Made by a program: the position numbers and the translations under genes
In this document: positions 1 to 7,756 of the stretch, piece after piece
How the letters are laid out: the number at the start of each line of letters is the position of its first letter
Position numbering within the stretch: the stretch's first letter is position 1
NCBI RefSeq assembly: GCF_004331345.1
Contig: NZ_SJJZ01000004.1
Coordinates: 806,001-870,000, forward strand
Direction: 5' to 3'
From: Kribbella soli
Lineage (GTDB): Bacteria; Actinomycetota; Actinomycetes; Propionibacteriales; Kribbellaceae
DNA length: 64,000 bases
The notes under the pieces: generated by a model
Databases searched by the model: none
Told to the model about the DNA's origin: nothing
Seen by the model: only the letters and a program-made list of their open reading frames with translations

Positions 1-3000
1 TGACCGGATGGATGTTTCCGCGCTCGTCGACAGCCAGCTGCAGATCGGCGGGAGGACGGTGGCCGAGAGCCCGCAACCGGCGTACGTAGTCGTGCAGTTG
101 CAGGACGGTGTCGAGCGTGATCGCTTCCGTGTGTACGGCGGGATCAACATCCTCCACGGCGAACCCGACGTACCGGGTGCCGTCGATCTCGGTCGTGACC
201 AGTCCGACAGGTACCGGGCCATAGCCGGTGCGGGCGGCCACGTACGCATGCTCGAGCTCCGCGACGGCGCGGTCGCGCGCTTCCGGGGTGTCGGGGTAGA
301 GCTCTGCCGATGGATGGTTCGGGATCGCCGTCGCCCAGTCGTACGACGGTTGTTGCAGGTCTTCCCGTGCTGCCGGTGCTTTGCGGACCGGTCCGGATGG
401 AGTGAAGGTGCGGTTCGGGACACCGTCGGCGGCCCAGGCGATCCAGGCGTCGATGATCTCGAGCGGGTCGGTGTTGGCGCGGGTGAAGATGTCCAGGTTC
501 ACACCGGCTGGCGCGGCGGGCAGTTCGGTGGGCAGTGGGCGGATGCGGCCGACGTCGTACGCCCAGAAGCGGCCGTCGGGGTCGATGCCGAACTGCAGGT
601 CGGTGATGACCAGGTTGTTCGTCAGGAAGAACGCGCGGATCGCCAGCAGGCTGTCCAGGCTTGCCTGCGTCGGCTGGAGAACCTGAGGACCGTTGAAGTC
701 CGGGATGCTCGCCCAGATGTCGCGGCTGATGGTCGGGAACCGGCCGGCCACGAACGCGTCGCGCTCGAACACGGTGGTGTAGCGCAGCGGGGCGATGACT
801 TCGTCCGCGCCAGGCTTGGTGAGCAGGTCACGCGTTCGGCCGAGTTGCTTGAAGAACGACACCTCGATCGTCGGGTGCGCGATCAGGACGACCTGGTCGT
901 AGAACGCGAACGCGGCCTTCGATCCACCGATACCGAGCAGGCGGCCGAGATGCGGTTCGAGGTCCTCGATCACCACGCCGTCCGGGTTCTCCGGCGTACG
1001 CAGGACGATCGTGTCGTCGGGGCCGAACTCGACTGTTCCCTCGCGCTGGAGGGTGGCGTCCGCTGTCGGGTGCAGGACCTGCCAGCCGTCCGTCGTACGA
1101 ACCGTGATGTCGAGGCCCATGATGTTGGCGAGATTCTGGGCGAGGTGCGGTGAGGTTCCGGGTGGGAGGTCGAGCGCGATCGACACGTTCCGGTACAGGT
1201 CGGTCATCACCGCGAGGTGGTGCGGGGTGAGCCGAGCGCCTTCGATCTCGAAGTGGTTGTCGTCGACGGCGCTGACGAGGAAGCGCTTGACCACGCCGCC
1301 CGTGTGCGCCGGCAGGGCGGCGGCGAGAGCCTGCTCGTCGGGCGTGCCGCTCACGAGGTCGTCGTACGACGTCTCGACGAGGCCCGCACTGAACGGCGCG
1401 AGACCGCCCCCGTCGTACCGATTCTGCCGAGCCGGCCGAATCCGCGAGATGTTCGGCCCGGGACGGTCCGTGCGAGACCGAGGCGCGTCGGGGCGATCGG
1501 CGCGGGACCGGGGCGACGGGGCGTGCTGGTGCTGCGGGCGGTGCTCGCGGATGGACCGCACGAGGGCGCGCACGATCTTGTACAGCGGCTCGAGGCGATG
1601 GTCGCGGCGAGCCTGCTCGAGGGTCTCGTTGCTGATGGCACCGATCCTCGCGAAGATCGCGCCGAGGCGAGTGGAGAGCAGCCCGTTCCAGGCTTGGCGG
1701 AGGCGCGTGGGGACACCACCTTCGGCGAGTCGGGCGAGGAACTCCTCGGCGCGGACGTCGGACGGCTGGTCGGCGTACAACTCATCGGTGTCCGCCGAGA
1801 GGTCCGGATCGAGCACGCGGAGCTCGTCGACGGCGGCGAGCACCTCGGCACGCACCTCCGGGCTGAACAGCTTCCAGCCGAAGTGGCCCACCACCTCGTG
1901 CCAGACCGATGCCGCAACATCGTCGGCCGAGGAGTGGTCCTTGGCGGACAGGTAGACGGCGCCAACCCCGCCTTCCATCCGGAAGTACCCCGGCCGCGGG
2001 CCGCGGCTCCGCTCGATCCCGTGGTCCCGCGCCAACGCGTCGGTGTCCTCGCCGACCACGATCTTCAGATCGATCCCCCGCGGCAACCGCATCCGCCGCC
2101 ACACCACATCCACTGCCTGTTGCACCGCGTCGACGCTCAGCCCGCCGCGGTTGACCGACGTACCTTGCAGACGCGCGCGACCGGAGTCCTCCTCCGCGGC
2201 TCGGCGCGCGTTCTCGACAGCGGCGTCGATCAGCTGACGACGGATGTCGTCGGCCTCCAGGCTGAAACCGTAGTCGGCATGAGCGATCTTCCGGTACTGC
2301 GGATCGTCGAGAACCTGCTGGACATCGGCGAGGTCGATCACCCGCAGGTTCCCGGTCTCGGGGTCGATCAGAGGTTGCAGTTCGCCGTGCGAGTGGTGGT
2401 CGCCTGCGAGCAGGCGTTGCAGGTACTCGTGCAGCTGCAACACGGTGTCGAACGTCACCGCCCGGCGGGCGCGCTCGACCTCGGCGCGCGCCGCTGGTTC
2501 CGTCGGATGCGGAGAGTGCACCATCGCACCAGGCACCCGGCCCATCGCCATGCCGACGTACGACTTGCCGTTGATGGTTGCCCGGACCAGGCCGTACGGC
2601 GTCGGCCCGTAGCCGGTTTGTGCCGCGGCGACGAGACCCTTGAACTCGGCGGCGAGCTCCAGCCGGTGACTCTCGCCGTCAGGGACCAGCTTGACGATCC
2701 ATTCGGCGCCGTCGCGCCGGATCGAGTAGACGCCGGCGTGCTCGTCGAGGTTGACCAGCTTTCCGCGCCGACCGCTGGTGCTCAGCTTCTCCGGCAGTGC
2801 CTGTAGCTCCTTCAGATCGGTGGCATCGGCCCACGTGTACGACGCCCACTGGCTCACGTCCGTGGTCTCCGGCGATCCGGCGATCCGGGCGCCGAGTTCG
2901 ACCGCGCGGCCGAAGAGCTGCTCGTAGCGATCCCACCGGGCGACCTCGGCGAGCAGTTGCGCGGAGTCGAGCTCACGGAGCCCCGGACTGTCCAGCAACG

Positions 3001-4921
3001 GCTGCAGACCTTCGATCCGTGCCGGGTCGCCGTTGGTCACCCGCACGATCGCCTCGGCGACACGGAGACGGTCGGCCTCGGACAGGCCCTGGTACGCCGG
3101 AGCACTCCGCAACGCCTCCGGTACGACGTCATCCGCACGCCCCCTACGCGCCCGACCAGTCGGCGTACTCACGTCCGGCGTACTCGGCGCGATCGGTGTG
3201 CCCGGCGTACTTGGTGTGAGCGGGGCGGTGGTGGTCGGGGTGGGGGCTGGGGTGGTCTGGGCGAGTTGAGGCGTTGGGGGGTCGGCGGCGGTTGGGTCGG
3301 CTTGCGGGGTGAGGGTCTGGGAGGCGCCGGGTGTGGGTGAGTGGGGCGCGGCTTGGGCGGTGGGGGCGGCTTCGGCGGTGGGGGCGTGGGGTTGATGGGT
3401 TTCTGGGGCCGGTTGTTGGGTGTCTGCGGTTCGGGGTTGGGCGTTCGGGGTCTGGTGTTCGGCTTGTGCGGTCTGGGGTTGCGCCTCGGGCGTTTGGGAC
3501 TGGGCTTCCGCGGCTTCTTCTTCGGTGGGGGTGTCGGGGTTGTTGTTGTCGGGTGGGGTGGTGGAGCGCGTGGACTGTTTGGCGGAGTCTCGGCGGGCTG
3601 CTTGGTCTTGGTCAGTGGCGGTTGCGGTGCGGGTCGCCTGGGTGTTGGTGGTCTGGGTGGTGGCTGCCTGGTTGGGGATCGCAGCGACGGCGGGGGTTAC
3701 GGAGGATTGCTCGACCTGACTCGTGGCGGACGATGCCGCGTTCGCAGTCGCGTTAGAGGTCGGATTGGAGGTCGAGGGGCTGCCGGACGTCGCGGGAGCA
3801 CCTTGGTCGACCGGCAGGCTCGGGACGTGCCCGCCGCCGTCGGGGCCAGGCGGGTTGCCGCCGGGAACAGCAGAGATGATCTTGTTGCCGACCCACTCGC
3901 CGGCCTTCTCGCCGACGCGTTCGAGCGGGCCGTGGACGTCGCTCGGGGTCGAGTTGCGGACGGCGCCGTGCGCACCGGCGATCAAGGCGTCCTCCAGCTT
4001 CGGGTTGTGCCACCCCTCGCCGTATCCCCACGCGGTCAGCGAGCTGGCCAACGGCGACGTGACGGCGTTGTTCGCGAACGTCCGCCCGATCTTCCCCAGC
4101 CCCGGAACCTTGGCCAGTCCCTTCCCGAGACCGTGCGACAGCGGTACGCCGACCACGGCGCCGGTCGCCGTCATCGCCGTACCGCGCCAGTCCCAGTCAT
4201 GGGTGGTGACGAAGTGGTTGTCGTCGTCCATCACCGGCTTGCCGTTGTCGTCGACGACGAGTCGCCGGTCCTGGCCGGTCAGGTCGCCCCACAAGCCGGC
4301 CAGCGTGTGCGGGATGACCTCGTCGGCGAGCTCGGCGCCCACGAGGCCGAGCACCTTCGGCACCATCTGGCGGCTGAACACGAACTTGCCGGTCTGCTGG
4401 GCCGCGTTCGCCACCATCTCGGCGACCATCTTCGCCTGCAGCTTCTTCGCTTCCCGGTTGACCAGCTTCTTCAACAGCGTGAGGAGCAGCCGTTTGACGC
4501 CTTCCTGCCCGAGCTTGCGGATCAGCGTTCCCATGATCGGCCCGAGGCCGGCCAGGATCGTGATCCAGCTGACGATGCCGATGATCAGCAGCTCGCGCTT
4601 CGTCCGCACGATGGTGTCCCCCATCGTCCGGAGGAACTCGGCCAGGTGCGTCGCGCCGTCGGCCAACGCCGCCGGGCCCTGCAGGTCCTTGTTGCGCGCG
4701 TACCGCTTCAGGAATCCTTCGAGTGCGGCCCCTGCCTCCCCGTGGTACGCCGACCCGAAACCGGTCGCCGCAGCGTCGATCTGACCGGGCAGTGTCTCGC
4801 ACAGGTACTTCGCGCACAGGTCGTACTGGTCGGCCAGCGCGTAGAGCTTGTCCTCGTCGGCCTGCGGCTCGTAACCACCTTCCAGGATCGCCTTCAGCCA
4901 TCCCGGCAGATGCAGTCCCAC
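1..4921 (-). CDS. Giant CpnT-like type VII secretion toxin candidate, C-terminus outside window
   Basis: One uninterrupted minus-strand frame runs from a GTG at 4921 to the left edge, 1640 codons, so the C-terminus is not visible. Residues 1-130 resemble the WXG100-like N-terminal domain of CpnT-type secreted toxins (GLHLPGWLKAILEGG, then ADEDKLYALADQY), with a hydrophobic stretch near 108-128. A Pro/Thr/Gln/Ala-rich linker fills about 370-595. Then come a kinase-like module (about 735-870: WIVKLVP, GYGPTPYGLV, HGELQ, IDLAD), a zinc-protease motif HEVVGH at 1008-1013 with a later EEFLARLAE, a second kinase-like stretch (about 1440-1465, DLQFGIDPDG) and a third (about 1550-1640, GYGPVPVGLV). 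The GTG lies one base after the stop of the EspC-like gene, which suggests coupled translation. Secretion and toxicity are inferred from family and context. The terminal effector domain, if any, is out of view. Confidence 0.85.
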   Translation of the reverse strand, partial: MGLHLPGWLKAILEGGYEPQADEDKLYALADQYDLCAKYLCETLPGQIDAAATGFGSAYHGEAGAALEGFLKRYARNKDLQGPAALADGATHLAEFLRTMGDTIVRTKRELLIIGIVSWITILAGLGPIMGTLIRKLGQEGVKRLLLTLLKKLVNREAKKLQAKMVAEMVANAAQQTGKFVFSRQMVPKVLGLVGAELADEVIPHTLAGLWGDLTGQDRRLVVDDNGKPVMDDDNHFVTTHDWDWRGTAMTATGAVVGVPLSHGLGKGLAKVPGLGKIGRTFANNAVTSPLASSLTAWGYGEGWHNPKLEDALIAGAHGAVRNSTPSDVHGPLERVGEKAGEWVGNKIISAVPGGNPPGPDGGGHVPSLPVDQGAPATSGSPSTSNPTSNATANAASSATSQVEQSSVTPAVAAIPNQAATTQTTNTQATRTATATDQDQAARRDSAKQSTRSTTPPDNNNPDTPTEEEAAEAQSQTPEAQPQTAQAEHQTPNAQPRTADTQQPAPETHQPHAPTAEAAPTAQAAPHSPTPGASQTLTPQADPTAADPPTPQLAQTTPAPTPTTTAPLTPSTPGTPIAPSTPDVSTPTGRARRGRADDVVPEALRSAPAYQGLSEADRLRVAEAIVRVTNGDPARIEGLQPLLDSPGLRELDSAQLLAEVARWDRYEQLFGRAVELGARIAGSPETTDVSQWASYTWADATDLKELQALPEKLSTSGRRGKLVNLDEHAGVYSIRRDGAEWIVKLVPDGESHRLELAAEFKGLVAAAQTGYGPTPYGLVRATINGKSYVGMAMGRVPGAMVHSPHPTEPAARAEVERARRAVTFDTVLQLHEYLQRLLAGDHHSHGELQPLIDPETGNLRVIDLADVQQVLDDPQYRKIAHADYGFSLEADDIRRQLIDAAVENARRAAEEDSGRARLQGTSVNRGGLSVDAVQQAVDVVWRRMRLPRGIDLKIVVGEDTDALARDHGIERSRGPRPGYFRMEGGVGAVYLSAKDHSSADDVAASVWHEVVGHFGWKLFSPEVRAEVLAAVDELRVLDPDLSADTDELYADQPSDVRAEEFLARLAEGGVPTRLRQAWNGLLSTRLGAIFARIGAISNETLEQARRDHRLEPLYKIVRALVRSIREHRPQHQHAPSPRSRADRPDAPRSRTDRPGPNISRIRPARQNRYDGGGLAPFSAGLVETSYDDLVSGTPDEQALAAALPAHTGGVVKRFLVSAVDDNHFEIEGARLTPHHLAVMTDLYRNVSIALDLPPGTSPHLAQNLANIMGLDITVRTTDGWQVLHPTADATLQREGTVEFGPDDTIVLRTPENPDGVVIEDLEPHLGRLLGIGGSKAAFAFYDQVVLIAHPTIEVSFFKQLGRTRDLLTKPGADEVIAPLRYTTVFERDAFVAGRFPTISRDIWASIPDFNGPQVLQPTQASLDSLLAIRAFFLTNNLVITDLQFGIDPDGRFWAYDVGRIRPLPTELPAAPAGVNLDIFTRANTDPLEIIDAWIAWAADGVPNRTFTPSGPVRKAPAAREDLQQPSYDWATAIPNHPSAELYPDTPEARDRAVAELEHAYVAARTGYGPVPVGLVTTEIDGTRYVGFAVEDVDPAVHTEAITLDTVLQLHDYVRRLRALGHRPPADLQLAVDERGNIHPV

Positions 4922-4922
4922 T

Positions 4923-5300
4923 TCAGGTGCCGTCGGCCGGCGTCATCGCCCAACCTGTCGGCGTCTGGGTGAGCCCGAGGTCGGCCGCCCGTACCTGCTG
5001 GGACGCGTCGCCGTCGGTGGCTTTGATGTTCTCCCCGCAGGACGACATCTGGTCGCCACGACCGATCAGGTGTTCCCCGATCGCCTTGCCGAAGTCGTCG
5101 AAGGTATCGGCATGGCTGTTCACCCAGCCGTCGGTGATCTGCTTGCCGTAGTCGTCATGACCGGCCGCTGCTTCGATCACCTCCTTGGTCAGCGCGCCCA
5201 GCAGCCGGTACGTCTCCCGGCCGGCCTCCGCTCCGACGGTGCGGCAGACGTCCGCTGCCCGGGCCACTCCGAGGTAGTCGACCTGGATCCGGTCAGTCAT
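4923..5300 (-). CDS. EspC-like small type VII secretion-associated protein
   Basis: This 125-residue protein opens with RIQVDYLGVARAADVC and is predicted mostly helical. It has no signal peptide and no membrane segment. Size, helical character and position resemble the small EspC/WXG100-superfamily partners encoded just before CpnT-type toxins, which pair with or chaperone the toxin N-terminus. The start is an ATG with an AGGAG ribosome binding site about seven bases upstream, inside the end of the YbaB-like gene, which it overlaps by 8 bp. The toxin start follows its stop by one base, so the three genes look co-translated. The family call rests on size and context more than on a decisive motif. 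Confidence 0.7.
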   Translation of the reverse strand: MTDRIQVDYLGVARAADVCRTVGAEAGRETYRLLGALTKEVIEAAAGHDDYGKQITDGWVNSHADTFDDFGKAIGEHLIGRGDQMSSCGENIKATDGDASQQVRAADLGLTQTPTGWAMTPADGT

Positions 5301-5622
5301 CGAGGTGCTCCTGGAAGGCGTCGTACGCCGTTTGCATCCTGGCGGCCGCGGCGGCGTGGGCCTGCCCGAGGGTGGCGAGGATCGTCGCGGCCAGTGCGCG
5401 CGGGTCTTCGGTGCGGTAGATGCCGGGGTCGAACTCCATCTCGCGGACGTCGCCGCGTCCGGTCACGGTGACCTTGACGAGACGGTCGGGCGAGACCGCC
5501 GTCGCGACCGTCTCGTCGAAGGCGCGATCCAGCGCGTCGGTCGCGGCAGTCAACTCGTCGAGCCCGCTGTTCAGGCCTAACGCAGCTAGTTCCTTGCCCA
5601 GGTTGAGATTCGGCATCTCCAT
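5293..5622 (-). CDS. YbaB/EbfC-family protein of the toxin operon
   Basis: A 109-residue protein with the YbaB/EbfC fold pattern: an N-terminal helix (LDELTAATDALDRAF), a central sheet (LVKVTVTGRGDVREMEF), and a C-terminal helix rich in Ala and Gln. YbaB proteins are nucleoid-associated dimers. Divergent members occur often beside WXG100-type toxins in actinobacteria, where their role is unclear. An SD-like GGAGGTG sits five bases before the ATG. A second ATG two codons in is possible. It is the first gene of the apparent YbaB, EspC-like, toxin operon and is divergent from mycP about 110 bp away. Confidence 0.8.
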   Translation of the reverse strand: MEMPNLNLGKELAALGLNSGLDELTAATDALDRAFDETVATAVSPDRLVKVTVTGRGDVREMEFDPGIYRTEDPRALAATILATLGQAHAAAAARMQTAYDAFQEHLDD

Positions 5623-5732
5623 GGGAACACCTCCGACTCCTAGCGTCGGCGGTCGGTGGCATCGTGGTCAGTCCTTGGCCACAAGGGGTCAGAACCCGTG
5701 GCCCGATCGGGCCGCGCCGTACGGTCCGGATC

Positions 5733-6926
5733 GTGAAGCCTGTCAGAGCAGCAGCCGCGGCCGCCGTACTCGGTGCGCTGGCCGCCACCGCGACCCCCGC
5801 GTCGGCGACGCCGCCGGCCGGGCAGTGCCAGACCGCAGAGGCCGGCGGGCAGCCGGTCACCAAGATGCCCTGGGCAACCACCTGGCTGGCGCCGGAACGC
5901 GCCTGGCCGGTCAGCACCGGCCGCGGCGTGACGGTCGCCGTCATCGACTCCGGCGTCGACGCCGATCATCCGCAGCTGCGCGAACCCGGCGCGGTCCTGC
6001 CCGGCAAGGACGTCCTGACGCCGGGCGACAAACGTGCGAACTTCGACTGCGTCTCGCACGGTACGGCGGTGGCGAGCATCATCGCCGCGCGACCGCTGCC
6101 CGGGACCGGGTTCCGCGGCGTCGCCCCGGGCGCACGCATCCTGCCGATCCGGGTCAGCGAACGCGACGCGAGCGAGCAGCAGGGCGCGGCGGTGGACGCG
6201 ACCGTGTTCGCCGGCGCGATCCGGTACGCCGTCGACGCGGGCGCGACCGTCATCAACATCTCGCTGTCCCTGTACGCCGACCAGAAACCGGTCCGCGAGG
6301 CCGTGCGGTACGCCCAGCGCCACGACGCTCTGATCGTCGCGGCGGCCGGCAACGCCCACGCCCAGCAGGGACCGGATCCCGTGACCTACCCGGCGGCGTA
6401 CCCGGGTGTGCTGGGTGTCGGCGCCATGACGATCGACGGCTCGCGACTCCCGAGTTCGCAGGTCGGGCCGTACGTCGACATCACCGCGCCGGGCGGCGGC
6501 GTACTGGCCGCGACCCGCGTCCGCGGTCACCGTTACTACGACGGCACGAGCTTCGCGACGGGTTTCGTCAGCGGTACGGCGGCCCTTGTCCGCGCAGCCG
6601 ATCCGAGGCTGCCCGCCACCGAAGTCGCGGCCCGGCTGATCGCCACCGCTACCCCGGCGTCCGGGCCGGCCGATCAGTACGGCGCCGGCGTGGTGAACCC
6701 GTACCGGGCCGTCCAGGACGTTCTCAGTACGACGAAGCCTGCGGTACTGCCGCCTGTCCGGCCGTCGACCGTCGATCCGGCCGCGGAACGTCGTACGGCT
6801 GCCTGGAACCTTGCGGGCCGCGAAGGGCGGCGGATCGCCGTACTGGCAGGGATCTGCGCGTTGCTGGTGGTGATCGCCGCGGTCGTCGTACCGCTCGGCC
6901 GCCGTCGCGGCTGGCGGGCCGGCTGA
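5733..6926 (+). CDS. mycP: Mycosin, membrane-anchored subtilase of the ESX system
   Basis: A 397-residue S8 serine protease. The triad is visible as Asp72 (VAVIDSG), His109 (SHGTAVASI) and Ser273 (GTSFATGFVSG). An Ala-rich N-terminal signal peptide ends near residue 25. A C-terminal transmembrane helix (VLAGICALLVVIAAVVV) is followed by a short Arg-rich cytoplasmic tail. This is the standard mycosin layout: the protease domain is outside the membrane and is required for assembly of the secretion complex. The GTG at 5733 is chosen because it places the basic residue directly ahead of the signal core. An upstream in-frame start at 5664 would add 23 residues unlike a signal peptide. It stands alone on the plus strand, convergent with the Esx genes. 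Confidence 0.93.
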   Translation: MKPVRAAAAAAVLGALAATATPASATPPAGQCQTAEAGGQPVTKMPWATTWLAPERAWPVSTGRGVTVAVIDSGVDADHPQLREPGAVLPGKDVLTPGDKRANFDCVSHGTAVASIIAARPLPGTGFRGVAPGARILPIRVSERDASEQQGAAVDATVFAGAIRYAVDAGATVINISLSLYADQKPVREAVRYAQRHDALIVAAAGNAHAQQGPDPVTYPAAYPGVLGVGAMTIDGSRLPSSQVGPYVDITAPGGGVLAATRVRGHRYYDGTSFATGFVSGTAALVRAADPRLPATEVAARLIATATPASGPADQYGAGVVNPYRAVQDVLSTTKPAVLPPVRPSTVDPAAERRTAAWNLAGREGRRIAVLAGICALLVVIAAVVVPLGRRRGWRAG

Positions 6927-6937
6927 CGAAATGACAG

Positions 6938-6971
6938 GAGCCCGGCCCCTCGATCAACAGGGGCCGGGCTC
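6938..6971. terminator. Bidirectional hairpin terminator between mycP and the Esx genes
   Basis: A perfect 13-bp stem (6938-6950 with 6959-6971, core GCCCGGCCCC) closes an 8-base loop between the convergent ends of mycP and the distal Esx gene. No T-run follows, as is common for actinobacterial terminators. Confidence 0.75.
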
Positions 6972-6981
6972 GAGCGGTGGA

Positions 6982-7278
6982 TCAGGCGCGGATGTCCAGG
7001 GCGTTGGCCGCCGACCGGTCCGCGCGGTGCATCCGGATCCGTGCGTCGTCGAGAGCGTCGCTCCGGCGGCTGAGGACCAGGTTGATCTCCTCGTTCGCCT
7101 GAATCCACAGCTGCTGCACCGCCTGGAGCTGCGGCGAGCCTTCCTGGCTCTGCCATGCGCCGAGCAGCGCCTGGATGGCGGACTGGAGCTGGCTCTGCAG
7201 TTCGGTCACCTTGCGGTTCGCGGTGACCATGTCGAACGCGCCACGTGCCATCGCGTCCAATGGGTAATTGATCAGCAT
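6982..7278 (-). CDS. WXG100-family (Esx) protein, noncanonical turn
   Basis: A 98-residue all-helical protein without a signal peptide, matching ESAT-6/CFP-10 size. The expected helix-turn-helix centre reads GAWQSQEGS, so the Trp is present but the Gly is displaced from the classical W-x-G spacing. It lies 13 bp after the other Esx gene, as expected for an obligate heterodimer pair exported by EccC. The C-terminus (RADRSAANALDIRA) shows no YxxxD/E signal, consistent with being the partner without the export tag. A terminator follows directly. Confidence 0.85.
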   Translation of the reverse strand: MLINYPLDAMARGAFDMVTANRKVTELQSQLQSAIQALLGAWQSQEGSPQLQAVQQLWIQANEEINLVLSRRSDALDDARIRMHRADRSAANALDIRA

Positions 7279-7291
7279 GAGTGCGCCTTCC

Positions 7292-7615
7292 TCAGAGCTT
7301 GGTGACGTCGAGTGCGGTGCCGGACCCGACCTGGGTGAACGCGGCCTGGCTGCCGGTGTCCTCGGACTCGTAGCCGTTCTTCGAGGTGGTGATGCCCTCG
7401 GACATCTGGTGCAGCTTCGCGCAGAGCCTGCCCACCGCGTCCAGGTGGTTGTTGTGTCCCTGCCAGAAGACGTTCTTGATCTGCCCGTCCATCGGGGTGA
7501 GGCCGCCCATCGCGTTGTCGAGCGCGGTCATCACCGCCTTCAGGTTGTCGCCGATCGTGGCGGCTTCGTGCGCCGTCCGCTGCATTCGCTGGAGTTCGGT
7601 CTCCACACCGGCCAT
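7292..7615 (-). CDS. WXG100-family (Esx) protein with WQG turn and YxxxD export motif
   Basis: A 107-residue helical protein with the W-x-G turn in NVFWQGHNN. After the second helix comes GYESEDTGS, which contains the Y-x-x-x-D general type VII secretion signal. This makes it the CFP-10-like partner that docks on the last ATPase domain of EccC. GGAGGAAAC precedes the ATG with good spacing. It precedes the second Esx gene and follows the PPE-like gene after about 140 bp, so it may have its own promoter within the locus. Confidence 0.9.
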   Translation of the reverse strand: MAGVETELQRMQRTAHEAATIGDNLKAVMTALDNAMGGLTPMDGQIKNVFWQGHNNHLDAVGRLCAKLHQMSEGITTSKNGYESEDTGSQAAFTQVGSGTALDVTKL

Positions 7616-7756
7616 GGTGTTTCCTCCTCGGTGGTTGCCGGCGCGTGATCACCGGTCGATGTCACGCTAGGTCCCGGTTCCGCGTCCTTCGGGCGCATTC
7701 CGGTTGCGGCCATGGAATGGCCAGTTGTGCCGTCAGCGGGTGTCCTCAGACACCTC

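Noticed and set aside
8..4972. Long plus-strand open frames at 8-1153, 1217-2806 and 3341-4972
   Set aside because: They are antisense to one continuous minus-strand frame with real domain motifs. Their products are Arg/Gly/Asp-rich and without recognisable motifs.
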